From NCBI GenBank assembly GCA_007570785.1, contig ML660203.1:8304638-8368637 (forward strand): a stretch of 64,000 bases of DNA, given 5' to 3'. The stretch is from Antilocapra americana (taxonomy: Eukaryota > Chordata > Mammalia > Artiodactyla > Antilocapridae). The translations under genes and the position numbers were made by a program. The notes beneath the pieces were generated by a model. It had not been told where the DNA came from and searched no databases. It saw only the letters and a list, made by a program, of their open reading frames with translations. Positions 1 through 48,300 of the stretch are shown here, one piece after another; the first letter of the stretch is position 1, and each line of letters opens with the position of its first letter.

Positions 1-37120
<37,120 letters not shown>

Positions 37121-37321
37121 CGTAGCGCGGCCAGCGGGCACGCCCACTTCCGGCCGCCCCAGGCGCTGCGCCGGCGCCGGTTGGCTCGGCGCGCCCTCCG
37201 CCCGCCTCCCTCAGGGCCGCGCGCTCCGCCCCGTAGGGGAGGTCTCCTTGGCCCCGCCCCCTTCCGACGCCGCGCTGAGCCAACAACGGCTGGACAAAGA
37301 GTGACGCGCGGAGCCACGGTT

Positions 37322-37861
37322 ATGGCGGCCCCTGAGCCGAGCTTGGCTGCGGCCGGAAGCCCCGCGCCTCCCCCGGGGAGAGAAGAAGGAGCTGGCCCGA
37401 GCTCAGGCCCGGAGCGTGACGCTGCGGGCTCCTCCTTGACTCCTGAAGCCCCACCATCTAGCCCCGACTCCTCCAGTCCCAGCGCCGCGGTCCCCGAAGC
37501 GAATGTTACGCCTCCGGCGCCGGCCTCCGCCGCCCTAGACCTGCCTGTCGGACCCGCACCCCAGGGCCCTGCGCCGCTCGCCGAAGCCTCCCCGCGCTCC
37601 CCTCCTGGTCCTGGCGGCTCCCGGCCCGGCCCAGAGACTTTCCGCCAGCGATTCCGGCAGTTCCGCTACCAGGACGCTGCAGGCCCACGGGAGGCGTTCC
37701 GACAGCTTCGGGAGCTCTCCCGCCAGTGGCTGCGGCCCGACATCCGCACCAAGGAGCAGATCGTGGAGATGCTAGTGCAGGAGCAGCTGCTGGCCATCCT
37801 GCCCGAGGCGGCACGGGCCCGGCGGCTCCGCCGCCGCCCCGACGTGCGCATCACCGGCTGA
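37322..37861 (+). CDS. SCAND1: SCAND1, SCAN domain-containing protein 1
   Basis: A complete intronless frame of 179 residues, the same length as human SCAND1, begins [19 protein letters not shown] and ends RRPDVRITG. Residues 1-104 are a Pro/Ala/Ser-rich, probably disordered arm; residues about 105-165 are the SCAN domain ([43 protein letters not shown]), an all-helical dimerisation module. SCAND1 is nuclear, lacks zinc fingers, and pairs with SCAN zinc-finger factors (for example ZNF202, MZF1) to modulate transcription. The frame stays open upstream to about 36962, but the ATG at 37322 matches the known N-terminus. It is divergent from CNBD2 and convergent with PHF20. No disruption is seen. 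Confidence 0.98.
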   Translation: MAAPEPSLAAAGSPAPPPGREEGAGPSSGPERDAAGSSLTPEAPPSSPDSSSPSAAVPEANVTPPAPASAALDLPVGPAPQGPAPLAEASPRSPPGPGGSRPGPETFRQRFRQFRYQDAAGPREAFRQLRELSRQWLRPDIRTKEQIVEMLVQEQLLAILPEAARARRLRRRPDVRITG

Positions 37862-38084
37862 GCGGCGGAGCTGCGGGCGACCCGAGTCAGGCACTCTCTG
37901 GACTGGAGCCGTGATCGGGTCCGGGACCGTGAGCCTGGCTCCCCAGTACGCGACAATGAAAAGCGAGTTTTGGCAGTTCCTGCAATGTCGTGTGTCCTTT
38001 CCGTTCGTCCTTCCCCGTGTTTATTTTCCAAACCCATTTCCACCCTCTCTGGCTAGTTGTGAAACCAAGTTGGGAGCCCATGAG

Positions 38085-38090
38085 AATAAA
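38085..38090 (+). terminator. SCAND1: SCAND1 poly(A) signal
   Basis: AATAAA lies 224 nt after the SCAND1 stop in the context GAGAATAAAACC, followed within 20-60 nt by T/GT-rich sequence (TTTGTTTCTTATT, TTGGCTTTTGTGGG). It implies a short 3' UTR ending near 38105-38115. Confidence 0.75.
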
Positions 38091-39027
38091 ACCTTTGTTT
38101 CTTATTCACTTGGCCTTCGTTGGCTTTTGTGGGATCATTATGTGTTGGCTCTGGGTCTCCACATCTGGGAATTTTTTTCCTGCGCGTTCCCCAGCGCCCC
38201 ACATGGGTTTCCTTTGTTTGGTTGGATCCTATGCAATGAGGACTGCAGCAGCCTGGTTCCATATTCGCCCGTACCTCTCACTGGCTAGAATTTGAGCTTG
38301 TTTTCCTACCTAAGCGGTTAGAGGACAGTGGTGCTCTTGTATGTGGTTGTGGGTCGTGCAGGCAAATAGGTGGCTGTACTAAATGCTGATTTAACTGGTT
38401 GCTGCTTTAACAATACTGCCCTCAACTTGCTCCATCAGCCTACCCTGTGGGCGCAGGCTTCCCCCAAAGCCCAAGTTACAGGGCTATTTTAGTAAGTGTT
38501 CACTGCAGGTCCATACCAAGAGAGGCTAGTTCTTGTGAACTCTGGTTTAAGCCTCCAGAGCCCTTTCTTACCAAATTTTAGGCCTCTCGAAAGATTTAAG
38601 GAACAGATTTGGTGTGAACTGATGAATTATTTACATTGTGGGAGCTACTCATAACTTTCTAAAATAAGCATAATTGTTTAGGAAGAGAAGAGATTTGGAA
38701 ATAATAGGGAAGCTCTGCAGTATAACTCCATTTCTTGAGTCTTCTGCACACCCAGGAAGGAGCTGATTGGGGTCCAAAGTCGTTTGGCTTGGCCTTCAGA
38801 AGGGTCCTAATTGTCATGCCATCTTTTAATATGGCATGCTTCCCTGCACTGCTTTCAATAAGCACAAAGGTAATAGTCCTGCAGCTCACACCACAAAGCA
38901 TGAGTCAAACTGCGCTAGAGGGTGGTGTGGGGCATTTTGCTTTTGAATATTAGACACTTAAATGAATTCAAAAGTATTTTGTATACTTCCTTGGAATTTT
39001 GGATTTAAGCCTGCATCTGCTCCCTAT

Positions 39028-39225
39028 AGGGCTTCCCAGGTGGCTTAGTAGTAAAGAATCCACCTGCCAATGCAGGAGATCCAGGTTCAATCCTTGGGTT
39101 GGGAAGATCTCTTGGAGGAGGAAATGGCAGCCCATGCCAGTATTTTTGCGTGGAGAATCCCAAAGACAGTGGAGCCTGGTGGACTACAGTCCACAGGATC
39201 ACAAAGAGTTGGACATGCTGACCTC
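39028..39225 (+). mobile_element. Bov-tA SINE
   Basis: GGGCTTCCCAGGTGGCTTAG to AGAGTTGGACATGCTGACC, the only SINE between SCAND1 and PHF20. Confidence 0.93.
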
Positions 39226-39334
39226 CCTGCCAAAGATAAATCTATTTAGAACGTAAAGGCGGACTTGCTTTAAAAGGTAATGTTTATGGAAAATTAATGC
39301 ACATTAAAGATTGGGTAAATAACAAATGACTGAA

Positions 39335-42300
39335 ACGTAGCAACAAAAACCTGTTTTATTTTTCCAAATACAGATACAGAAGTTTGCATGTTTTGCAAAT
39401 ATTGCTTCAAAGCAACATTTCTATATACAGCGCCTTCTGTTCTAACAGCGCGTAAACATAGACGTGTATCCACAGTGCAATGTTGGCTCATCAAGGGTCC
39501 ACCTTGCATACACTCATCGCTTAAAGAAACAAAATGATTAGTCAAACCAGATCTATTTTTGTCAAGGCAATTTTTCTTTTTTATAGGTGGATAGTTTTTC
39601 TCTAAAGAAAACTTAGGTAGTGTACATATTTCTAAATGGTAACAGTAATATTTGCAAAGAACAGTTTCCAGTGCTCCAGCTTGGGGTTAATTCAACTTGA
39701 CCAAGGAATTGGGGATGGAGCCCCTCAACATGGCTTTAAATTAGGGAAGCACACTAAAATCATCAGAACTTCAGAGTCATCCCTGCTTCCCAAAGGACAA
39801 AAGTCACAATGAGTGAAAAGGGACTATTTCCTTTACAAAAAGCATAAAATAAACCCAATAATGACCACTTGGTAAAGTTAGGGTAACTCAGTTTCTTCTT
39901 CCATCTTGAAAAAGACATGAGATTTGACCACCGTTACAGCTTCCCCAGAGGTGATGGTCAAATGTGTTTTCAGGAAAGAAAAATCAGTAATTTAATAATA
40001 TTAATACAAGCCACTCACAGGTGTGGCTACAGAAAATCATCCTGTTTCCTCCCTTTTCAGACAAGCATCACGCAGTTCTTAAAATGTGGCCATTGGGTAA
40101 ATAACACAAAATACAGATGCCATGCACACTCCTTGAGTGTTTCTTCCCACACCGAAAGTACTAACGTTAGCAATGGGAAGCAACCTCGTAGAGGAATTGT
40201 GTCAGCTTTATCACAGATGTAGCCACATGTGTTCCCTCTGATAGATAAGCTCCAGCAGGTCAACTTGCCCTATATTCATTTTATATCAAATGGCGAATTA
40301 AATCACTAGACAAAGCATTCCCTGAAACAGATCTTGGTACAGAGGCCCTTGTGACCACAATTACCTGTGGTGTAAAGCCTAACCATCCCGGAGGTCACTG
40401 GAGATCCTGTCATTGCTACTGAGATACTGGCTACTTCACGTTTACATAGTAAAGATTTGCAGCATATAACATTACAGATCCATAAACCCAGAATTAACTC
40501 GTGAGTGTTAATGGACAGCTGTGCTTTGATTTTTGCCTTTAGTGATAGGAAAACTAAATGGTAAAATGGGTCACTCCTCAAAGCATGGAGCAGTTTCTTT
40601 AACTTCACCTAGTAAGGAAAACACAAAACAATTACACGTGGAACCGTAACCTGCAAGAGTAACAAATAATTGACTCCAAAGGTACAAACTGTACCTGGAC
40701 CTTAAGCAGCATAATCACCTTGATCTCACAGAACAATACAGACAGGAAATTTAAAGTGTTAAAGTATATTAAAAACAATTCTGAAAATGCTGACTACTGA
40801 ACATAGACTCTTTAGGGAAGGAGAAAAGCGGCAGATGTAGAATCTGGTTTCTTTACAACAATATAAAATAAGGTCATCCCCCAGACCACATCTTCGTAGC
40901 AAATCTTTACAGTGAAAGAGTTCAAATTTGGGAGAACCATTTTGGGGACATTAAATAGAACTGGTAAGCTGTCAATATTAAGAAGTGGATAGAAAATGCT
41001 GTCCTTCGGGTTCCAGACCCTGTCTGCTTCCGTTTGGGATTCCTAGATTCTTAGGACATTGAGATTCTACTTCTTCCACAGGCTGTATGGGTTCTGCTAC
41101 GAAAGACACAACCCAGCCAATTCTGGGGTGAAAGCATACAAAACTCATTCCCGGTACCATGAAGTCATGCAAGAGAGGTGGTGAGAAAGTGAAGAGTTCT
41201 AGGGAGAAGGCAGGCCGGCCCAGCCTCTACTCCTTCCCAACCTCCACACAAGGGTGAAGTCACAACATTCCCACGAAGCTGGAAAAATGAAAATGATGCC
41301 TGCTGCCTAAATTCATGCCAGGCAGAAACCCAGAAGGCTTGGCATATGCCCAACCTGACAGAGAAGTCAATTAAATAAGCTGCAAGTTGAATTTACAACT
41401 GTTTCCGACTACACTTTTTTGGCTCTCATTCCATTTATCATCAGTGGCACGATTTCAAGTGAAGTTTGTGCAAAAAGACTCACTCTCCATTCAACAATGT
41501 GCACAGAAGAAGGGAATCCCAAGAGTCTATCTGCTACCTTCCTGGTAGGCTTCGAGATCAGAGTACCCTCCCTTCCAGCAGCCAAAATGGCCTCTTGTCC
41601 AAGTCCATCACACCCCTGCCCAGATCCCTGAAGTCAGTCGGTGTCACGTGCATTCGGCATGCTAGGTTTATTTATTTAAATACGTGAAGCTCCTCCTGCA
41701 GGTGCCCCAGGATTGTGCCCCCATTAGTCTGGGGTGCCCAGTTTCATGTTGAGCAGCAGAGTGCGATCTGCTGCACCTTGCCCAGGTCCGTCAGCAGCTG
41801 CTTGATGCAATGCTTGAGCTGCGGAAGCCTGGCCAGAGGCTCCGGGGGCTCCAGTTCCCCAGTGTAGTCCAGCCAGCTCTCCAACACTGTAGGCAGAAGA
41901 AAGACAGGACCTAGTGAGTTCCCAACACTTGATTTGCAAGAATGTCAGCACTTTATCTCATCTGACCACTAAACGGGGTTGGGGGGCGGCAGGGAGGGGA
42001 GACCATTTCAGGCAACACTGACTCATCACCCTCTCTGGGTAGTACTACTCCTTGGACAAAGCTAAATGCTGCAGAGCAGTGCCATCTAATAGAAGTTTCT
42101 GTGATGATGGAAATGGGCTGTCTGTGTTGTCTAATACCACCACTACCCATATGTAGCTACTGAGCACTTAAAACGTGGCAAATGCAACTGAGAAACTGAA
42201 TTTGAATTTTATTCCATTTTAATTAGCCACACAGAGCTAATGACTATTGCATTAGTCTATAGTAGGCTTTGAAATACCCACTTTTCTCAGTATTACTGCC

Positions 42301-45300
42301 CCACCTTCATAGTAAAAGTGAAGTCAATCAGTTGCTCAGTCGTGTCCAACTCTTTGTGACCCCATAGACTGTAGCCCACCATAGACTGTAGCCTACAGGC
42401 TTCTCCATCCATGGGATTTTCCAGGCAAGAGTACCTTCATAAGGCTTTCCCATATTGAAAATCAGAGAGCTTGGTGTGTTAGCCTTCTGTTAAGAAAAGT
42501 GACTCTAACAGAACTTGAAAAGGTCTATTTTTATCTCCATAAATTGATTTGTTTCATATTGATTCCTAGCATGAGTAGCACTGAAACTCTGATTTCATTT
42601 CCTAAATATTTAATGTAAGATGACCAGGTAATAAGTTTCCCAGGTGGCACAGTGGTAAAGAATCCACCTGCCAGTGCAGGAGACAAAGAAGATGCAGGTT
42701 TGATCTTTGGGTTGGGCAGCTCACCTGGAGGAGGAAATAGCAACCCACTCCTCTATGCTTGCCCGGGAAATCCCATGGACAGAGGAGCTTGGCAGGCTAT
42801 AGTCAATGGGGTCACAAAGAGATGGACACTACTGAGCACAACCAGGTAATAACAAACTTGATTATCATTAGCTCAATATTTAAAAAGCTGTCTTGCTTCT
42901 GAGAGCATGATTTTTCTATAGAAAGATATATATTCTTTCCCAAGCCACTCCCTTAAGCTCTGGCGTTTGGGGACAGGTCATCCAGGAACCCTGATCTTTA
43001 ACAAGAGCCGCAGCCCTCCCCACCCCAGGTAGGCCTGAGGCTTGCCCCAGCCTGCCCATAATCTTTCTAGTCTGTGCACCAACCTATACTGAGAACTTTC
43101 TGGACCCTCAAGCCAGAGGTGCAGAAAGAGGAAGACCATGCAAGGCCTGTTCCTCAAGTAGTCTGCAGCCTTGCACATACTCCTCTGCCCTCTTCAGACC
43201 AGTTCTTCATCTTCCTTCCCACTTTTCTAAATCCTTTGTCCTTCATCTTCCTTCCCACCTTTCTAAATCCTTTGTCCCCTGCAAGCTATTTCTCAGGGAA
43301 CCCTACCCCCCTCTATAATCTGAATCCAGTCCCTGAATCACAGGTGCTATGCTATCACTTGCTCTTCTTTGGAGCACTTATCCTGGTTTGTAATTAAAAA
43401 TAATAGGATGCGGCTGTCCTGGTGGTCCAGCAATTGAGAATCCACCATGCAATGCAGGGAATACCAGTTTCATTCCTGGTTCAGGAAAAGCCCACACGCC
43501 ACAGGGCAACCGAGGCTGGGTGCCACGACTGCTGGCTCCGCGTTCTAGAGCCTGTGAGCTGCAACCCCAAGCCCGTGTGCTGCAGCTACGGAAACCCCAG
43601 CACCCTTGAACCCACGCTCTGCATCAAGGGCAGCCATCGCAGTCGCTGAGCACGGGTGTGTGCACTCAGTCGCTGCTGTGTCTGACTCTTTGTGACCCCG
43701 TGGGCTGCAGTCCACCAGGCTCCTCTGTCCAGGGCATTTTCTAGGCAAGAATACTGGAGGAGGTTGCTGTGCCCTCCTTCCAGGGGAATCTTTCCAACCC
43801 AGGGATAGAACCTGTGTCTTTTGTGTCTTCCTATATTGGGAAGCAGGTTCTTTACCACTGAGCCACCTGGGAAGCTCACAATTGTTGAGAGGCCCTGATA
43901 AAGCCACTGGAACTACCTCAGATCTGGTTCAGGCTCACCTAACATGTCCCCCGACACCTTGGTGACCCAGTGGCATACACAGGGAGAAAGAATCAATTAG
44001 TGTGCAGACTAGAAGAGTCTAGCCCAGAGGTCCCCAGACTTTTGGCACCAGGGACCAGCTTGGTAGAATATAATTTTTCCATGGATGGGTGGTGAGGGGG
44101 GCAGATTTCAGGATGATTCAAGCGCATCACACTTATTGCACACTATTTCAAATCTAATGCTGCCCCAATCTGACAGGAGGTACCACCAGTCTGAAGCCCA
44201 GAGGCTGGAGACCACTCATAGTCTATGAACTTGGTTAGGAGGAGTATTTGGAGCCACTAAGGGGGAAGTCTTTTCTCTAGATCTGCAGGAATGAAGACCA
44301 GACATATAACTGTGGGAGCCAACAGCACCTCCTCTACCCCAGCATCCAGCCGGCCGGCCTTCTCTCCACACCAGGTGTTGGACCATAACCCCAAGTTTTT
44401 CTTTAAAGGAAGCTCAATGGTATAATGACTGCAAGCAAGGCAGAAGGTTATAAGAATAAACTTTCATTTCAAGTACATTCTCCCAGACCATCTAGATAGA
44501 GGCCAATGCTCATTAAGATAACATTAAAAATAAAAAATCTAATGTTAAAATATTCAGTGTTTTCATGGTCATTAAATATCTTTACCTTTTAGTTTTAAAG
44601 ACTATTCACATAACTACATAAGTTATTAAATAATGGTTAAATACTCAAACAATGACATTTTTTAAAGTATAATCAGTCAATATAATAGCTTATTGAAGTG
44701 AAGAAGTGAAGTTGCTCAGTCATGTCCAACTCTTTGCGACCCCATGGACTTTAGCCTACCAGGTTCCTCTGTCCATGGAATTCTCTAGGCAAGAATACTG
44801 GAGTGGGTTGCCATTTCCTCTTCCAGGGGATCTTCCTAACCCAGGGATCGAACCCAGGTCTCCCACAATGCAGGCAGACGCTTTACCGTCTGAGCAGATT
44901 TTTTAAAAGGAATATTATATACAAATTCCTATAAAAACTCAGTTTATCTTGAGGTATTTAAATGAAATGAAGATAGTAGAAATAAAATAGGATTTTGAAG
45001 AATCTTAATTAAACACAATGTAAAGTCTGTTTACACGAGTAAAATCTTTAAAATTAAAGTTGATTTACTTGCTTCCGGTACCTCTCAGGGCCTGGATGGA
45101 ATATAAGAATACAGACAGAGTATGTGGCCCCAAATGAGTAAGACACATAAGAGCCTCTGAAAGCCCAAAGAAGGGAGTTCAGGCTTCTCATCCTGGCCTG
45201 GCCACACTGTCCACTCAGTGAGCTCAGGGCTGGAGCAGCCCAAGCTGGGCAGGAGGGGGCACATCAGTGATTAAGTGGGTAGGCTCTGGCCTCTCCCCTA

Positions 45301-48300
45301 GGGGCAGGTTCCTTTGGCAACAACAGAACCTTCACCCTGTTTCTATGGCGCCTGAGCTTCTTCTCAGGGACCCAGAGTCAATTCCACAATTTTCAGTCCA
45401 TCATTGGATCCTCTTTCAGCTTTCTACTAGCAAGGTTTTCCATAGATCTGGCATCTGTTATAGTTCTAAGGAGCTCAAGGAAACCTTTCAGGAGTAGAGA
45501 GAGAGACACAGTCTAGCTTTCAGCAGTGCCCTCACAATGGACCCTGGACTGGCCTGCCATCTCCAGTTCAGCAGGTTTGCCTCTGGGGCAGACCAGGAAG
45601 CAGGAGGGCACGTTAGTCTCTGTCCTCCAACAGGGCCATCCCTTTCCCAGTCAGCCACCTCTCATCATCCGCCTCAGTCACCCTCCTGTAGCAAAAAACA
45701 CAGCTCTCTCCAAGGCTCCACTTCAGTCCCTGGAGCTCCAGGAAGCCTTCCTGTTCTCCTTCCCCTCTCAATAGCAGTCCTCCCCTAGCCTGACCTCACC
45801 CACACCCTGTGACCTTTGCTTACATAACACGTGGGATTTTTCTTCTGAGTTATTTCATCCCCAATTATAGTAATAATAGCCTAGCTATCCTCAGAATCCT
45901 CAAACGAAACATTTATTTCTTAATCAGGCTTCTTTCTAAGGATGAAAAAATAATAATAATAATTAGGAAATAAGAGAACAAGAAAGAAGGAAGTCTGTCT
46001 TCAAAAATCAAACTGACAACACCCTGGGGATCAACATTTCAGTCCTCCAATCCCATCTGATAACTAACATTTGGGAGATATATCTGGTAGCAACATAAAT
46101 GACTCAGTAAAGTTCTAAAATATTTGCTAATAAAGAGGAGAAGGCTTCATTTTATATTTTAGGAAAGGCTGAAATAAAAGGGGTTTTCAGATTAATCCTC
46201 AGACATCCTAAAAGCTCAAAGCGTCCAAGTATCAGTACCCCACTGAACTCGGTCAGTAAAGATCTGCTCAGAACACACATCGCCCATAGGCAGAGTCCAG
46301 CTGCTCCTCTGCACTCTTTCCTGGGAAGAAGGGACTGGGAAAGTGAGGCGGGACCCCTGACATCACACAGCCCTTAGAAGTGCCTGGTCAATACTGAAGG
46401 TCAGGCTTGGCCATCTTGAAGGGAAAATGGAGATGAGGAGACTGACAGAAGAAGAGGCAAGAACATAGCTATCCCTGAAGAACCAAATCAGAGGGTTCAG
46501 AAAGCAGCTCTTCCTACTGGCCCACAGAGCCTGCCAAAGACAGGGAACCCAGGAGAGAGCCCTACCATCCAGCTCCTTCTCAATGGAGTCCATCCTGTGT
46601 GTGACTTCGTCCTGAAGGGATTCCACGTGTGTCAGCAGGTTAAACTGCCACTGGTGCTGGGAGCTCAGCAACCCCTCTCCACCTCTGTCCAGCAGCTTCC
46701 GGGCGGGGGCTTCCTCAGGTAGGACCTTTCTGGAGACATATTCCCTCACCTGGGGATGCAAGAGCATCAAAGTTACCGAATGGAGACAGCTCCCAGCCCC
46801 TTTTTCCAACCAGCCAGTGTTTGCAACCATTTGAGAACCCAGTTGCAGTTCGAGTCATCCAAATCACTACCTCTCTGGCCCCCTCCTTCTCTCTCGGGCA
46901 CCGGGCAGAAGCGGGCCTGCTGTACCAATAACAACCGCCTTACGGCCATGCAGCCCTCTGGCTCAGAGGCTCCCAAGCTGCTTCCCAATGAATGGCCCAA
47001 TGCCTAAGGCATGAAGCAAGCCTCACAGAACCGCTTCCCAAAACCTGGGATCAGAGTAAAGCAGGGCAAGTGTGGACGAGTGTCAGTATGTGGGTGTTCA
47101 TATGTAGACAGACTAATTTTAAGTCCTAGTTCAATGTCTTGCTGAACGCATGCACCTGGATGAGTTACTTCAATTCTCTGGGTCTCTGTTCCCTCATGGG
47201 AAAGAAGAAGTAGTAAAACCTACTTTAAAAGTTCATGAGGATCAAACAGGATAATGTGAATAAAACACACTGCTGGCCTGTGGTCAACCTGCCAGTCGTG
47301 AAAGAGATTTTTAACTCTAGCTGCCTTGTTTAGGCCAGGACTTCTTCATTTTTTCCATCATGTTCCAGGTGCCTCTAGGCAATTTGCATAATTTGCAAAC
47401 CTTTTCTGGGGTTTGTGACTGCAACCCTTCATTCACTGACTAGAAATGAAATAGACTCTAATTAACATCTACGGAGGAGTGACTGTGTGCAGAGCCACGT
47501 GCTGAGAGCTCTTCACAGGTGTGCTGCACAGTAAACTGAGCGGTCACCGTCACCAGCTTCACTTGGCAGGCGGGTAAGGAGACACCTCTGAGGAGGTGAA
47601 GGGACCTGCTCAGAGTCACACCGCAAGTGGCAGAGCCCAGACTTGAAACTGGGTCTGCCTCCAAAGACTGTGTCCTCGCCAGCCTTACGCAGCCCTGCTT
47701 AGACTCCGGCAAGGACACAGGCTGAAGGAGGTCTAATGCCCACCGCTGAGGGGCTTCTAACCTAGGTTACTCCCCCTTGGCGAGAGGCAGCGATGGACTT
47801 AGGGTGGTGATATCAGCCCACATAGTGGAGTCCGTGACAGTAAGTATGACAAGGGTGGGGAAGCTCTCACCACCCAAACCCTCACTGACAACTGAGGATG
47901 CAAAGAAGGAGACTAGGGAACCCTGGCAGGAGAACACACGGGGCTCCAGAAGAGAACGACCTGAGTAACAAGAACCTGGGAGTATCTCTCAGGAAAACTG
48001 ATGAAATCAGCAAACATTTGGACAAAATGGACTGTTCTTACATCAGGGCTACAAAGTTAAAAGTAAAGTTGTCATAGAATTGTACTGAAAAACTTATGCC
48101 TGAAGAAACACTTGACTCATTCTTTGCTCTTGCTAAGGATTAGCACCCAGATGCAATGATAAATTGCACTGAAGAAAAAAAAACCAACTCATTTCCCTAA
48201 CTTATTTTCATTTGTCAAGTTCCAGTCAATTACCCTTTTCTTCTGGCTGCCTCCAACCTCTCCACCCCCACCACCACTGACTCTGCCATTTTACTGACAT

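Larger units (their letters stand above)
37862..39334. other. SCAND1 3' UTR and SCAND1-PHF20 intergenic gap
   Basis: SCAND1's 3' UTR runs to about 38110. The rest of the roughly 1.2 kb gap between the convergent genes carries one Bov-tA (39028-39225) and no recognised gene or structured RNA. Confidence 0.75.
39335..41743 (-). other. PHF20: PHF20 3' untranslated region
   Basis: About 2.4 kb between the stop codon and a distal poly(A) signal holds no Bov-tA, CHR or BovB copy, although those elements occur every 1-2 kb elsewhere. Human PHF20 mRNA also has a 3' UTR of roughly this size, so the whole stretch is read as the terminal exon. No coding potential was seen. The exact cleavage site is inferred. 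Confidence 0.75.
41887..46565. other. PHF20: last PHF20 intron: content
   Basis: Bov-tA, CHR-2 and a DNA-transposon remnant are listed. The remaining stretches (41890-42310, 42845-43200, 44220-44700, 44900-46565) are unassigned, apart from a 36-bp tandem duplication at 43205-43276. Confidence 0.65.
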
